Shown: positions 44,922 to 54,556, numbered from the stretch's first letter. The stretch is DNA of 64,000 bases from CAYXTI01 sp964468495 (GCA_964468495.1 CAYXTI010000026.1:47520-111519), one strand, 5' to 3'. The notes: generated from the letters alone by a model not told the origin. Numbers and translations: made by a program.

Positions 44922-45626
44922 TCAGGAAGTAATATATTTTATAAAATTCTCTCTTGCTTGAGTGTTTGCTAAACAATGAAAAGCATAACGATTTAAAAAA
45001 TAAGATGTTAATCTAAAAGCTTGGGCTTTTTGTTCCTTATTTATTACAGTATTAGTGGTTAAAAATTTTGGTAAAGTCAACAATTTTTGAGCATATGGCA
45101 ATCCTGCTTCTGCGCATACAGCATGGCCTGATTTAGGCGATACAAAAATAAGATTACTTCTTGTTCCTGTTATAATGCATTTATCAAGTGTAAGCTTATA
45201 TCCAATACTAGCTAGTATCTCAAGTTCAAGTCCTATATAATTTGCAAATGAAAATTTTTCTTTACTAAGACTTAGATATTTAAGAAATACTTCAAAAAAT
45301 TTTCTATAAGGATACCTTTCTATAAAAACTTTTCTGATAAGACATCTTATAGAATCAAAAGCATATAATTTTATCCTATTTTGTAATATATAAGACCCAA
45401 AAGATTTAATTAACTCACATTTGATATACCCTAAATGGGAAGGCAAACGTGCTTGCCAGGAACAATCAACTAAACTTCCTTCTATTATAGGGTTTCTAGA
45501 CTGCAATTTAACTATTCTCTCTACTCCATAATATAATCCATATTTTTGAGTTAATACTGAAATAATACGACTATTCTCTTTCAATGGTTTAATATATATA
45601 ACTATAGCACGATCATTTATATGCAT
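44922..45626 (-). CDS. recO: DNA repair protein RecO
   Basis: 234 residues from the preferred ATG at 45626 (a TTG at 45647 would add seven residues). RecO loads RecA at gaps by displacing SSB and acts with RecR. The N-terminal OB fold reads DRAIVIYIKPLKENSRIISVLTQKYGLYYG, recognised by the NSRIISVLTQKYGLYYGVE stretch. The helical C-terminal part has FELEILASIGY-like ELEILASIGYKLTLDKCIITG. The zinc-finger cysteines of some RecO proteins are not complete here. Length is normal for alphaproteobacteria. It converges with pal. Confidence 0.88.
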   Translation of the reverse strand: MHINDRAIVIYIKPLKENSRIISVLTQKYGLYYGVERIVKLQSRNPIIEGSLVDCSWQARLPSHLGYIKCELIKSFGSYILQNRIKLYAFDSIRCLIRKVFIERYPYRKFFEVFLKYLSLSKEKFSFANYIGLELEILASIGYKLTLDKCIITGTRSNLIFVSPKSGHAVCAEAGLPYAQKLLTLPKFLTTNTVINKEQKAQAFRLTSYFLNRYAFHCLANTQARENFIKYITS

Positions 45627-45682
45627 AATAAGATTTTTACACTTCAAGATATATAATAAATAATTATATAAATACCATTAAT

Positions 45683-46477
45683 TTATATACTAAATTGTTC
45701 TTTAATAACCCGATCATCAAAAGTATAATTAGCGTTGAATAAAATTTGTATTTTTTTCTGAGGAATGGATTTTACTGATACAGATTTAACATTAGGAACT
45801 TCAAAAAAATCTGCTACAGCATTTACTGGTCTTTTATTATAATCAATAATATGAAATTTAATTAAAATATCAGATCGAAGCAAAGCGCCTTTCCATCGTC
45901 TAGGCCTAAAAGGAGAAATTGGGGTTAAAGCTAAAACCTTTGAACCTAGTGGAATAATTTGTCCTCCTGCAGATAAATTATAAGCACTACTGCCAACAGG
46001 TGTAGCAACAATAATCCCATCTGCTAAAAGAGAATTCATTTGTGTAATCCCATTTACAACAATAGAAAATTTTGCTGTTTGATTAGTTTTTCTAAAAATT
46101 GATACTTCATTTATTGCTATTGCTTCAAAAAAATTACCTTCTATATCTTCTACTTCCATTTTTAGAGGATATAAATCAGTTATTTTTGAATTTTGTAAAT
46201 TACCAATAAAATTATCTAATGATAATTCATTCATCATAAAACCAATGCTACCACTATTAACACCATAAAAGGGTTTATTTAAATACATATATTGATGTAA
46301 AATATGAAGCATTCCTCCATCCCCTCCAATAATAACTATTATATCTGCTTCCTCAGGACTAAAAATTTTAAACTTTGCCCGCAATTTATGATATATATCT
46401 AAAGCATTATTGGTATTATTATGTAAAATTGCTATTTTTTCTACTTTATTTTTTTTTTCTTTAACCATACTAACCAT
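45683..46477 (-). CDS. nadK: NAD kinase
   Basis: 264 residues. Phosphorylates NAD to NADP. The catalytic GGDG motif is in IIVIIGGDGGMLHILHQY (about residue 50). The substrate-binding NE/D block reads EAIAINEVSIFRKTNQTAKF. The glycine-rich third block is LLADGIIVATPVGSSAYNLSAGG, here split as DGIIVATPVGSSAYNLSAGG. All conserved parts are present and the length is normal for alphaproteobacteria. It lies 36 bases upstream of recO and may be cotranscribed with it. Confidence 0.95.
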   Translation of the reverse strand: MVSMVKEKKNKVEKIAILHNNTNNALDIYHKLRAKFKIFSPEEADIIVIIGGDGGMLHILHQYMYLNKPFYGVNSGSIGFMMNELSLDNFIGNLQNSKITDLYPLKMEVEDIEGNFFEAIAINEVSIFRKTNQTAKFSIVVNGITQMNSLLADGIIVATPVGSSAYNLSAGGQIIPLGSKVLALTPISPFRPRRWKGALLRSDILIKFHIIDYNKRPVNAVADFFEVPNVKSVSVKSIPQKKIQILFNANYTFDDRVIKEQFSI

Positions 46478-46715
46478 ATCAATTTTAAGTTTCTATATAA
46501 ATCTAACTTTTCCAAAGATAATCTCTTATTTGTTTTATTGATACATTATTAATCCTTCCTTTAGCTATCATTTATTAATATCTATATCTAAAACATTTAT
46601 TAAAAGCTATTTTTTCAAGTCAATCACTCAAAAATCTTTTAAAATTAATAATAATGTTCAGTAAAATAGCAATAATAAATTATATATTTTGCTACAAAGT
46701 TATTAGTTATCAAAT

Positions 46716-47474
46716 CTATTGTAATATAAAAACTAAATTTTTATTATCAGATATATCTTTATTAAATAAATAACCCTCTGAATTAAACATTATAATATCA
46801 CTAATGCTATCAATGTTATTTTTTATAATATATTTTACTAATAATCCTCTCGCTTTTTTAGACCTTAAAGCAATATTCTTAAGTTTATTATCGTGCATTT
46901 GCCTAAAATGAATATTAATAATAGGATATCGTAATAATGTATTTGAGATAGCTGCAATATACTCATTTGAAGCAATATTAATTAAATACTGTGTTTTATG
47001 GTATGTTAATAAAAGATTAATATAAGAAGTAATTGATTTCTGCCACCATAACGCTAACCCTTGCTCTACTAAGTTAGGAATCTTAAATTTCATTTCTAAC
47101 CTATAAGATTTTATCAAATCCAAAGGGGTTAAAAGACCATAAAAAGCTGATATAATCAATAAGTGATTTTGAGCAAAAGATAGATTTTCTTCTGATAAAC
47201 CATCACTAATAATTTGTTTATAAACCTCTCCATTATAAGCAAAGATAGCTGCTTTATTAGGTAAATTTATAAAATTTTGAAACCTATAATAATTTTCATT
47301 AGCAATTTTCTTACTTACACCCATAAAATGCTCAATTTCAACTATACTTAATGTCTGAATATACTCTAACAACTGATTAGTTTTCTCTTGAAATCTCCAA
47401 GATAAAGCATTGCTAGAACTAGTAAAACAATTATCAAAGCACATTGATTTAGCTGAAGAAATAACACTAATCAT
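46716..47474 (-). CDS. yaaA: Peroxide stress protein YaaA (DUF328)
   Basis: 252 residues. YaaA family; in E. coli it binds DNA and lowers free iron under peroxide stress. Seen: MISVISSAKSMCFD at the start (family ISPAKTLDF), IFAYNGEVYKQI, LIISAFYGLLTPLDLIKSYRLEM (core FYGLLTPLDLIKSYRLEM) and NIHFRQMHDNKLKNIALRSKKARGL. The family tail follows. The start codon overlaps the stop of yihY by four bases (ATGA), so they are translated together. Fits a set of oxidative-stress genes in the window (sodB, mutM). Confidence 0.92.
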   Translation of the reverse strand: MISVISSAKSMCFDNCFTSSSNALSWRFQEKTNQLLEYIQTLSIVEIEHFMGVSKKIANENYYRFQNFINLPNKAAIFAYNGEVYKQIISDGLSEENLSFAQNHLLIISAFYGLLTPLDLIKSYRLEMKFKIPNLVEQGLALWWQKSITSYINLLLTYHKTQYLINIASNEYIAAISNTLLRYPIINIHFRQMHDNKLKNIALRSKKARGLLVKYIIKNNIDSISDIIMFNSEGYLFNKDISDNKNLVFILQ

Positions 47475-48307
47475 GATTCATAACTATTTATATAATTATA
47501 TTCAGCTCCATATATAAAAATTATATTTAGAATATAAAAAAATATTATAGTAATTATCACACTTCCAAGTGATCCATATATATAATTTAGTTGATGATAA
47601 TATCTAAGATATTTAGATAATAAAAATCCACTAATCATCCATAATAACACGGTTATAGCTGCACCTGGTAATACTTCTGAAAATTTCAATTTTTTATTTG
47701 GAATAATATAATATAAAGAACAAGCAGAGAAAAATAAAACAAAAAACATGATTAAGTATCTTAACATTTGGAAGAATATTTTATAATCTTTTAAATATTG
47801 CCACAATGGTAAATCATATGATGCTAAAGATAATTTAGTTATGCTGATAGGAATTAAAGTTAAAATAATCATAAAAACAGTAAACATAAAACTAATTAAA
47901 AAAAACTGAGCAATACTAAGTAATCTACGAAAAATATATTTAGGAGGCTCTGTAATTTCATATACCCTGTTTAAAATAGTTCTTAAACATTCAACAAAAG
48001 AAGATGCAGTCCAAACACTACCGACTACAGCTAAAGTTAATAAACTCTGAGGAGGGGTTTTGATCAATTCATCTATTCTAGATCTGATAAGCTCTATTGA
48101 ATTCTCAGGAATATGCGCCAAAGCTAAGTTAATAACATTCTTTCCAATGCTAGATGCTCCTATAAAACTTGTGAATGCTAATATAAATATGCAATAAGGA
48201 AATATAGATAGCAATACTATAAATGACATATAACCAGAGTGTTCGATAGCTCCATGATCTATGCTTCTATTAAAAGCTTTATATAAGTTATGTACTAAGG
48301 TTACCAT
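47471..48307 (-). CDS. YihY/virulence factor BrkB family membrane protein
   Basis: 278 residues with six predicted transmembrane helices. YihY/BrkB family, once called ribonuclease BN by mistake; role unknown, possibly transport. Recognised by AIEHSGYMSFIVLLSIFPYCIF (family AAxLAYYTLLSLFPLL), LLTLAVVGSVWTASSFVECLRTILN, and the C-terminal PGAAITVLLWMISGFLLSKYL then YGSLGSVIITIIFFYI. It overlaps yaaA by four bases. Intact and of normal length. Confidence 0.9.
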   Translation of the reverse strand: MVTLVHNLYKAFNRSIDHGAIEHSGYMSFIVLLSIFPYCIFILAFTSFIGASSIGKNVINLALAHIPENSIELIRSRIDELIKTPPQSLLTLAVVGSVWTASSFVECLRTILNRVYEITEPPKYIFRRLLSIAQFFLISFMFTVFMIILTLIPISITKLSLASYDLPLWQYLKDYKIFFQMLRYLIMFFVLFFSACSLYYIIPNKKLKFSEVLPGAAITVLLWMISGFLLSKYLRYYHQLNYIYGSLGSVIITIIFFYILNIIFIYGAEYNYINSYES

Positions 48308-48640
48308 AAATTTTTTTATAACTATATATAAATAATAATTAGGCTATGAATTAATAAATATATTGTCCTCAACTTAAAAGTGGAATAATAAATCCTCAAC
48401 TTATAAACACTGCTAGTAATTATAAACTTTATTATACTTAAGAACAACAATAAGATTGCTATAATTTGATTTTTAATATATCCAATAAAGAGGATAACAT
48501 GATATCTTTAAAACTAAAAATAGTATAAAATATTTTTTAAATTTCTTGCTATAAGAGATTTTATATGTTAAGTTGCAACAAGTTTAATTAAAAATTTAAA
48601 AAGCAATATATTTATTATAGCAAATTAATGAGAGGTGTAT
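48308..48640. other. Noncoding gap upstream of the XRE regulator
   Basis: About 333 bases between divergent yihY and the XRE gene. TATAAT at 48460-48465 with TTAAGA 16 bases upstream (48438-48443) is a possible rightward promoter, 175 bases before the start codon. No open frame is seen. Confidence 0.35.
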
Positions 48641-49012
48641 ATGGCTAGGAAAAATGATCTTATACAAGAAATTGATAAATTTATTGGTAATAAAATATAC
48701 TCTTTAAGATTAGCAAATGGCTTATCAAGACAGCAATTATCTGATGTAATTGGAGTAACGCATCAACAATTACAAAAATATGAAAAAGGAACAAATAGAA
48801 TTTCTGTAGGAAGACTAGTTCTTATTTCTAAGGCACTTAATAAAAATGTACAATATTTTTATGAAGGGCTAGAAGAAAATAAACATGAACAAGTATTAAC
48901 TCAACATCAGCGTATGTGTATTGAAGTATCTCGTAATTTTATGAAAATAGTCAGTGCAGACCATCAAAATGCAGTAAATACTTTAGTAAAATCTCTAACA
49001 AAAGTAGCATAA
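48641..49012 (+). CDS. XRE-family transcriptional regulator
   Basis: 123 residues from the ATG at 48641. A GTG six bases earlier also opens the frame, but the Shine-Dalgarno sequence AGAGG (48631-48635) is correctly spaced only for the ATG. The helix-turn-helix (about residues 16-70) reads IYSLRLANGLSRQQLSDVIG, VTHQQLQKYEKGTNRISVGR and LVLISKALN. This is the Cro/C1 type common as a chromosomal regulator in alphaproteobacteria including Rickettsiales. The C-terminal 50 residues are helical, probably for dimerisation. Targets are not known. It stands alone. Confidence 0.9.
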   Translation: MARKNDLIQEIDKFIGNKIYSLRLANGLSRQQLSDVIGVTHQQLQKYEKGTNRISVGRLVLISKALNKNVQYFYEGLEENKHEQVLTQHQRMCIEVSRNFMKIVSADHQNAVNTLVKSLTKVA

Positions 49013-49431
49013 TTAATAAAATAATTTATTGTTTTTATTAATAAAACTACTTATAAAAGTTATCTGCAGTATCGGTGGTTTTATTAAGTTTCCAGAATTA
49101 TACAGATAATTAGATAATTATATTTACATCTATTGTATATTAACTTGCTTATTATAAAGCATGTTAATATAATTCATGTTATATAAGTTAAGAATATATA
49201 GCAGGATAAAGGTTTTTTTGAAAAAAACTAAAAATTTATTACTGCAAATACTCTAATAGATTAAATAACTTTTTATAGAAGGTTATTTATTTTATCTTTA
49301 CTTAATAGGTTTGTTAATAATTAAGTTTTAGACCATTGCTAATTTATTAATACAACATATTAAGTAGAGGTATAATTAGGTACTTTAGTTATAAGCAATT
49401 TGCTTTTATTATTTTATTTAATAAATCAATA
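49013..49431. other. Noncoding gap between XRE gene and bolA
   Basis: About 420 bases between convergent genes. An imperfect hairpin with an 11-base stem (one G-T) lies at about 49262-49289, followed by T-rich sequence; it could end transcription of the XRE gene. Otherwise nothing is recognised. Confidence 0.35.
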
Positions 49432-49662
49432 TTATAATATCTTAGTTTTTATAGTAACAGCATGTAAACGATTACCTAATATGCTTTTTAATGCATTTTT
49501 TACCATTTTATGTTGATTTATTAAAGTTAATCCTTTAAAGGCTTTATCAGAAATTTCAATTGCATAGTGATTTTGATCTCCTACAATATCTTTAATATCT
49601 ATCAGCGCATCAGGAAATTTTTGTATTAAAATTTCATAAATTTCACTATTTGTAATAGACAT
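49432..49662 (-). CDS. BolA family protein
   Basis: 76 residues. BolA/IbaG family; these bind monothiol glutaredoxins through a [2Fe-2S] cluster and help in iron-sulfur handling. Signature: YAIEISDKAFKGLTLINQHKMVKNAL with the conserved FxGxxxxxxHxxVxxAL pattern and the cluster-ligand His in INQHKMV. An ATG with a reasonable AGGAGT-type site (TAGGAG upstream) starts it. A monothiol glutaredoxin gene often follows bolA, but none is found here; the only glutaredoxin in the window is the CSYC type at 32.9 kb. Confidence 0.92.
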   Translation of the reverse strand: MSITNSEIYEILIQKFPDALIDIKDIVGDQNHYAIEISDKAFKGLTLINQHKMVKNALKSILGNRLHAVTIKTKIL

Positions 49663-49772
49663 AATATACTCCTACCATGTTAATAAAACTATTATTAGTA
49701 GAGTTATATACAGAATATATTAATATGTAAATTATAAAATTACATATTAATATATTCTTTACTCATATTAGA

Positions 49773-50558
49773 TTATTCACTAAAATAATACTTATTAATA
49801 TTTCGTAAATCAAATACCTTATATTTTTGATTAAATAACTTTCCTTCAAGATTTAGTTGATTAATATAATTATAGGCTTTAGAAAAGTTTTCTGCTGGCA
49901 TCTTTATTATTATTTTATCTGTTAAATGTAAATCCCATCTTCGTTGACCATATCTTATTGCTAATATTACTTTTTGCTGCAAATCTGGGTATTGTTCTAG
50001 ATTCTTTATTAAACTATAAGCATGAATATTTGCATCTACACCTACTACATGTAAAATTTTAGTATACTCTTTAATATTGCTAGAAATAATTTTACCTTCT
50101 GAATCAATAAGGAATAGCTGATTATTATATTGCCATACTGCTATAGGAACTTTCTCAATAATAGCTATATATATAGTATTCGGTAACCTTCTTTCTACTA
50201 TCGCTTTTTTAATCCACCTATGTGATTCTAAATTATCTTTTATTTTCTTTAATGAAATAGAAAAGATAGATCTATTATTCTTTTCCAAAAGATTTAACAT
50301 AGATAACATCTCATTATTATCTATGTTTCTTTTTCCCTCTATTATAACATTCTTTACTCCAAAACCATAATATATAGACCTATCAAAAAAACTAATCTTT
50401 ATCTGTTTTTTTTGTTTAGCAAATAAATCTGTAAAAAAAAACATACAAAATAACAATACTAAAAAAAATTTAAAAAAAAATTTAATACGATAATAAAAAG
50501 CTAAAACTTTACGTTTAAAAGTAATATTATTTTTTCTATTATTTTTTAAATAAACCAT
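49773..50558 (-). CDS. ftsQ: Cell division protein FtsQ
   Basis: 261 residues. Bitopic divisome protein linking cytoplasmic and periplasmic parts. A basic N-terminus is followed by one transmembrane helix (about 28-46, FFFKFFLVLLFCMFFFTDLF). The POTRA domain follows (VKNVIIEGKRNIDNNEMLSML ... RSIFSISLKKIKDNLE, core VKNVIIEGKRNIDN). Then the FtsQ domain has VERRLPNTIYIAIIEKVPIAVW and FLIDSEGKII (cores ERRLPNTIYI and EKVPIAVW). Its start codon overlaps the ddl stop by one base (TAATG). It is the last gene of murC-murB-ddl-ftsQ; ftsA and ftsZ do not follow. Confidence 0.92.
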   Translation of the reverse strand: MVYLKNNRKNNITFKRKVLAFYYRIKFFFKFFLVLLFCMFFFTDLFAKQKKQIKISFFDRSIYYGFGVKNVIIEGKRNIDNNEMLSMLNLLEKNNRSIFSISLKKIKDNLESHRWIKKAIVERRLPNTIYIAIIEKVPIAVWQYNNQLFLIDSEGKIISSNIKEYTKILHVVGVDANIHAYSLIKNLEQYPDLQQKVILAIRYGQRRWDLHLTDKIIIKMPAENFSKAYNYINQLNLEGKLFNQKYKVFDLRNINKYYFSE

Positions 50559-51616
50559 TATTCAAAATCTGCTTTTTTTAATATCTGATATACTAATTCA
50601 TTATAACTAATACCCACATAAGCAGCTATCTCTGGACATATAGAAAAAGGAGTCATCCCTGGATGAGTATTTAACTCAAGCAAATAAAGCTCTTGTTCAT
50701 GTTCATTATAAATGAATTCTACCCTAATGAGGGATTTGCATAAAAATAATCTATACACATGTTCTGCTATAGCTAATAACTTACTATATAATTTTTTAGG
50801 TATAATTAAAGGAAATATATGTTCAGCACAACCTGTATTATATTTTGTATGATAATCATAAAATCTATTATTATTTAATAATTTAATTTCTAATGCACCT
50901 ATTGCTTTCCCATTTAGTACTACTACCTGTAACTCTCTTCCTTTGATATATCTTTCGACTATTATTTCATTACCATATCTAAAATCATATTGCTGAAAAG
51001 AAAATTTATCTTCTTCAAAAACTACCTTAACTCCTATACTAGAACCTTGGCATAAAGGTTTAATCACATATGGCCTATTAATAGGATCGGTTATTACCTT
51101 ATCAGTTGCTTTTATAAATACTGATTTAGCAACCTTGATATTATTATACAGCAATATTTGATTAGACATCTTTTTATTAAAAGACATAGCAGAACTCAAA
51201 ATCCCAGATCCAGTATATGGGATTTGCATAATATTTAATAAACCTGCTATACAGCCATCTTCTCCATGTTTACCATGTAAAGCATTAAATACAGCTTTAG
51301 GCTTTACTTTACTAATAGCAATAGCTATATCATAGCCTATATCAATAAATACTACTTGATAACCTAAATCAATTAATGCTCTTATTATTCCCTCTGCAGA
51401 CATTAAAGAAATATCTCTTTCATCAGATATCCCTCCCCCTATAACTAGAATTAAATCTTTTTTATAATCAAGCCTAGTATGATATTTTTCACTAGTAACA
51501 GCATAATTATTTATACATTGTTTAAATTCTATATTCTTCTTAAATAATAACATACAATCTAATATTTGAGATGGTGTAGAAAATACTTTATTATCGATCT
51601 TATTATAAAAAATCAT
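50558..51616 (-). CDS. ddl: D-alanine--D-alanine ligase
   Basis: 352 residues. ATP-grasp enzyme making the D-Ala-D-Ala end of the peptidoglycan stem. Core motifs: VIGGGISDERDISLMSAEGI (about 58-77), VFNALHGKHGEDGCIAGLL (core HGKHGEDG), PYVIKPLCQGSSIGVK, and ELNTHPGMTPFSICPEIAA (core LNTHPGMTPFS). About 45 residues precede the catalytic core, longer than most Ddl proteins. The ATG at 51616 has AAGGA nine bases upstream, so the extension seems real. It overlaps ftsQ and follows murB. Confidence 0.95.
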   Translation of the reverse strand: MIFYNKIDNKVFSTPSQILDCMLLFKKNIEFKQCINNYAVTSEKYHTRLDYKKDLILVIGGGISDERDISLMSAEGIIRALIDLGYQVVFIDIGYDIAIAISKVKPKAVFNALHGKHGEDGCIAGLLNIMQIPYTGSGILSSAMSFNKKMSNQILLYNNIKVAKSVFIKATDKVITDPINRPYVIKPLCQGSSIGVKVVFEEDKFSFQQYDFRYGNEIIVERYIKGRELQVVVLNGKAIGALEIKLLNNNRFYDYHTKYNTGCAEHIFPLIIPKKLYSKLLAIAEHVYRLFLCKSLIRVEFIYNEHEQELYLLELNTHPGMTPFSICPEIAAYVGISYNELVYQILKKADFE

Positions 51617-51648
51617 ATTATTATTCCTTTATTATTAATTCTATATAT

Positions 51649-52551
51649 TTATCCTATTCTTCTAATCTCCCACTGTAAATCTATCCCACTATTATATTTT
51701 ACTTTTGCTTTTATATATTCTCCTAACTTCTCAATGTCAGTAGCTGTAGCATTACTACTATTAATAATAAAATTACAATGTATATCAGAAACCATAGCCC
51801 CTCCTATTCTATACCCTCTTAACCCTGCATGATCAATTAATTTCCATGCTTTTTGTCCTTTAGGATTTTTAAAAACGCTTCCCGCAGTTTTTTCATTAAT
51901 TGGTTGAGTACGTTCTCTATGTTCCTTTATTTCCAACATTTTTTGTCTAATCAAGAAATAATCCCCCTTCTGGCATTTAAAAACCACATTAGTAATAACT
52001 AAATCACTAGCTAAATTATTAGCACGATAACTAAAACCTATATCTTTATTAGAAAAATAAAATACTCTTCCTTTAAAATTTATTGCTTCAATATTTAATA
52101 CTATATCTTGAAATTGCCAGTTATAAGCTCCAGCATTCATAGCTACTCCTCCTCCTATTGATCCTGGAATCCCTGATAAAAATTCAAATCCAGCAATAGA
52201 ATTAATCAAACAAAATTTTGCTAAATTATAGTTTAAGCAAGCTGCACCTACAGATAAATGTCCTTCTTTAGTCATAGAAATTTCACTAAATTTATTGCCT
52301 AATTTTATGACTACCCCATTTACACCATTATCTCTAATAATAACATTACTGCCCGCTCCTAATACTACTATTGGTAAAGTAACACTACTTTCCTCAAAAA
52401 ATTTTATTAAATCTTCTTTGTTCTTTGGTTTAAATAAAACTTTTGCTAAACCCCCTACTTTAAACCAATTTAATGTAGATAATTTATAATTAAATTTATA
52501 TACACCTTGTACTTTTGGTAGCTGCATAATTACACTATTATTATATTCCAA
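51649..52551 (-). CDS. murB: UDP-N-acetylenolpyruvoylglucosamine reductase
   Basis: 300 residues. FAD enzyme that completes UDP-N-acetylmuramic acid. Motifs: STLNWFKVGGLAKVLFKP (core NWFKVGGLA), LPIVVLGAGSNVIIRDNGVNGVVI (core LGAGSNVIIRDNG), GFEFLSGIPGSIGGGVAMNAGAY (core SGIPGSIGGGVAMNAG), and TAGSVFKNPKGQKAWKLIDHAGLRG (core GSVFKNPKG). The longest frame starts with TTG at 52551; an ATG at 52527 (MQLPKVQG) is an equally good start, and neither has a clear Shine-Dalgarno sequence. It follows murC by 15 bases at most. Confidence 0.95.
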   Translation of the reverse strand: MEYNNSVIMQLPKVQGVYKFNYKLSTLNWFKVGGLAKVLFKPKNKEDLIKFFEESSVTLPIVVLGAGSNVIIRDNGVNGVVIKLGNKFSEISMTKEGHLSVGAACLNYNLAKFCLINSIAGFEFLSGIPGSIGGGVAMNAGAYNWQFQDIVLNIEAINFKGRVFYFSNKDIGFSYRANNLASDLVITNVVFKCQKGDYFLIRQKMLEIKEHRERTQPINEKTAGSVFKNPKGQKAWKLIDHAGLRGYRIGGAMVSDIHCNFIINSSNATATDIEKLGEYIKAKVKYNSGIDLQWEIRRIG

Positions 52552-52566
52552 TATACTGATTTATTA

Positions 52567-54000
52567 TTAGCAATTTTTAAGATATTCTAAAAATTTCTGA
52601 GAGAATGATGCTATGCTCCCTGCACCCATTATTAAAAAAAGATCATTTGGGCTTAGTTCAGATATTATCTTAGGATAAAAATCAGAAAAAGAACTAACAT
52701 AGCTTGCATTTAATCCAATTTTTGTTCTAATTTCTTTAACTAATATTCTACTATTGACTCCTTTTATTGGTAACTCACCAGCACTATACACATCAGTTAT
52801 AAATAGTGTATCTACACCAACAAAAGAATCAACAAAATCATTAAATAAACTAGCAAGTCTAGTATAACGATGAGGCTGATATAGAACAAAGACTTTCCCT
52901 TTTCTTTTTGCTGCTATTGTTTTTGCTGTTTTTAAAGTAGCCTTAATTTCTATAGGATGATGTGCATAATCATCAATTATATCAGCACCTTTATATTCTG
53001 CTATTTTAGTAAACCTTCTATTTACACCTTTAAAATTACTAAAACCATTTTTCAATATTTTTACTCCAAAATCCAACTCCACAGCTACCGCAATTGCAGC
53101 TAATCCATTTAATATATTATGATAACCTGCTATTGGAATAGTAATTTTCTCTATCATCATAGAGATATTGTCACTTTCTAAAGCCACTCTAACATCAAAA
53201 GTAGAAAATAAACTCCCTTCCTCAATATTACATGCTTTAATATTAGCATCATCTGATTCTATGCCATAACTAATAATACGCCTACCCTTAACAGTGTTAA
53301 TAATAGATCGTACTACCGGGTGATCAATACATGCTACAGCAAAACCATAAAATGGCAAATTAATAATAAAACTTTTAAATGCTTTAACAAGATGATCAAA
53401 ACTCTGATAATAATCAATGTGCTCATAGTCAATATTAGTAATTACTCCTATAGTAGATGGTATCTTTATAAATGTTGCATCAGATTCATCTGCTTCTACT
53501 ATTAAATAATCACTTTCTCCTACATATGCATTTGTTAATTTATTATTAATGATACCACCATTAATTACTGTAGGATTTAACCCTGCATATTCAAATAAAC
53601 AAGCAATAAGAGAAGTAGTTGTTGTTTTTCCATGAGAGCCAGAAATTGATATAGACCATTTAAACCTCATTAATTCGGCTAACATTTCTGTTCTTTTAAT
53701 AACAGGTATTTTTAATTCTACTGCTTTTTGCAATTCTACATTATCATCAGCTATAGCACTCGAAATCACTATATATGAAGCATTTACTATATTTTCCTGA
53801 GAATGAGATTTAAATACTTTGATTCCATAAGACCTCAACCTCCTTACATTATAGTTATCATCATGTAAATCAGAACCTTGTACTTTATATCCTAAGTTAT
53901 GCATTACCTCCGCTATTCCACTCATACCAATGCCACCTATCCCAATAAAATGAATTACCCCTAATTTTACTTTTTTCTTTATGTATTTAAATAACGGCAT
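52567..54000 (-). CDS. murC: UDP-N-acetylmuramate--L-alanine ligase
   Basis: 477 residues. Adds L-Ala to UDP-MurNAc, the first stem residue of peptidoglycan. Motifs: IHFIGIGGIGMSGIAEVMHN (N-terminal nucleotide loop), the ATP loop ISGSHGKTTTTSLIA (about residue 118), GESDYLIVEADESDATF, ITNIDYEHIDYY, and DDYAHHPIEIKATL in the C-terminal domain, then VLYQPHRYTRL. Every conserved block is present. It is the first gene of the minus-strand run murC-murB-ddl-ftsQ, the core of the division and cell wall cluster. Confidence 0.96.
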   Translation of the reverse strand: MPLFKYIKKKVKLGVIHFIGIGGIGMSGIAEVMHNLGYKVQGSDLHDDNYNVRRLRSYGIKVFKSHSQENIVNASYIVISSAIADDNVELQKAVELKIPVIKRTEMLAELMRFKWSISISGSHGKTTTTSLIACLFEYAGLNPTVINGGIINNKLTNAYVGESDYLIVEADESDATFIKIPSTIGVITNIDYEHIDYYQSFDHLVKAFKSFIINLPFYGFAVACIDHPVVRSIINTVKGRRIISYGIESDDANIKACNIEEGSLFSTFDVRVALESDNISMMIEKITIPIAGYHNILNGLAAIAVAVELDFGVKILKNGFSNFKGVNRRFTKIAEYKGADIIDDYAHHPIEIKATLKTAKTIAAKRKGKVFVLYQPHRYTRLASLFNDFVDSFVGVDTLFITDVYSAGELPIKGVNSRILVKEIRTKIGLNASYVSSFSDFYPKIISELSPNDLFLIMGAGSIASFSQKFLEYLKNC

Positions 54001-54146
54001 AATCCTTCTTTTTTACTTCCTTACTTTCAATATTTATTAAACAAATTAAGATGATATTATAGTTGTAATTAGCTTAATACAACCCCTATTACTAAAGAGC
54101 CATTTTATTATACTATATTTATTGATATATTAAAAATCTTCAGATA

Positions 54147-54521
54147 CTACTTACTTATTACAACAAAAGCAATAGCTAAGGGATAATCATCAGACATTGA
54201 TATATGTATTCTATAATCTTTATAATAAGATAATTTTGATTTAGCTAATATTACCTTTGGGGCACCTCTTATATCATTAATAATAGCAATATCTTTAAAA
54301 CTTAAGCTACCACTAATTCCTGTCCCTAAGGCTTTAGCCACAGCTTCTTTAGCAGCAAAGCGTTTTGATAAAAAATCAACTTGTTTATGTTTTGCTAACA
54401 AATTATACTCCCGTATTTCTAAGTAATGATAAATCTTATTAAGGAAGACTTTATTATATTTAGCTAATATATTTTCTATGCGAGTTATTTTTATTATATC
54501 AACACCAATACCAATTATCAT
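54147..54521 (-). CDS. acpS: Holo-[acyl-carrier-protein] synthase
   Basis: 124 residues. Transfers 4'-phosphopantetheine from CoA to acyl carrier protein. Motifs: MIIGIGVDIIKITRIE with the metal-binding Asp8, and RFAAKEAVAKALGTGISG with the catalytic Glu. The C-terminal block reads IHISMSDDYPLAIAFVVI (family hvSlSHd..yAiAfVv, where His of SHd is Asp here). The length is normal. It lies 36 bases downstream of spoT on the same strand; acpS and spoT/rel are also neighbours in other alphaproteobacteria. Confidence 0.94.
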   Translation of the reverse strand: MIIGIGVDIIKITRIENILAKYNKVFLNKIYHYLEIREYNLLAKHKQVDFLSKRFAAKEAVAKALGTGISGSLSFKDIAIINDIRGAPKVILAKSKLSYYKDYRIHISMSDDYPLAIAFVVISK

Positions 54522-54556
54522 AAAAACAATATATTTTTTCTTCTATAGGTTACAAA

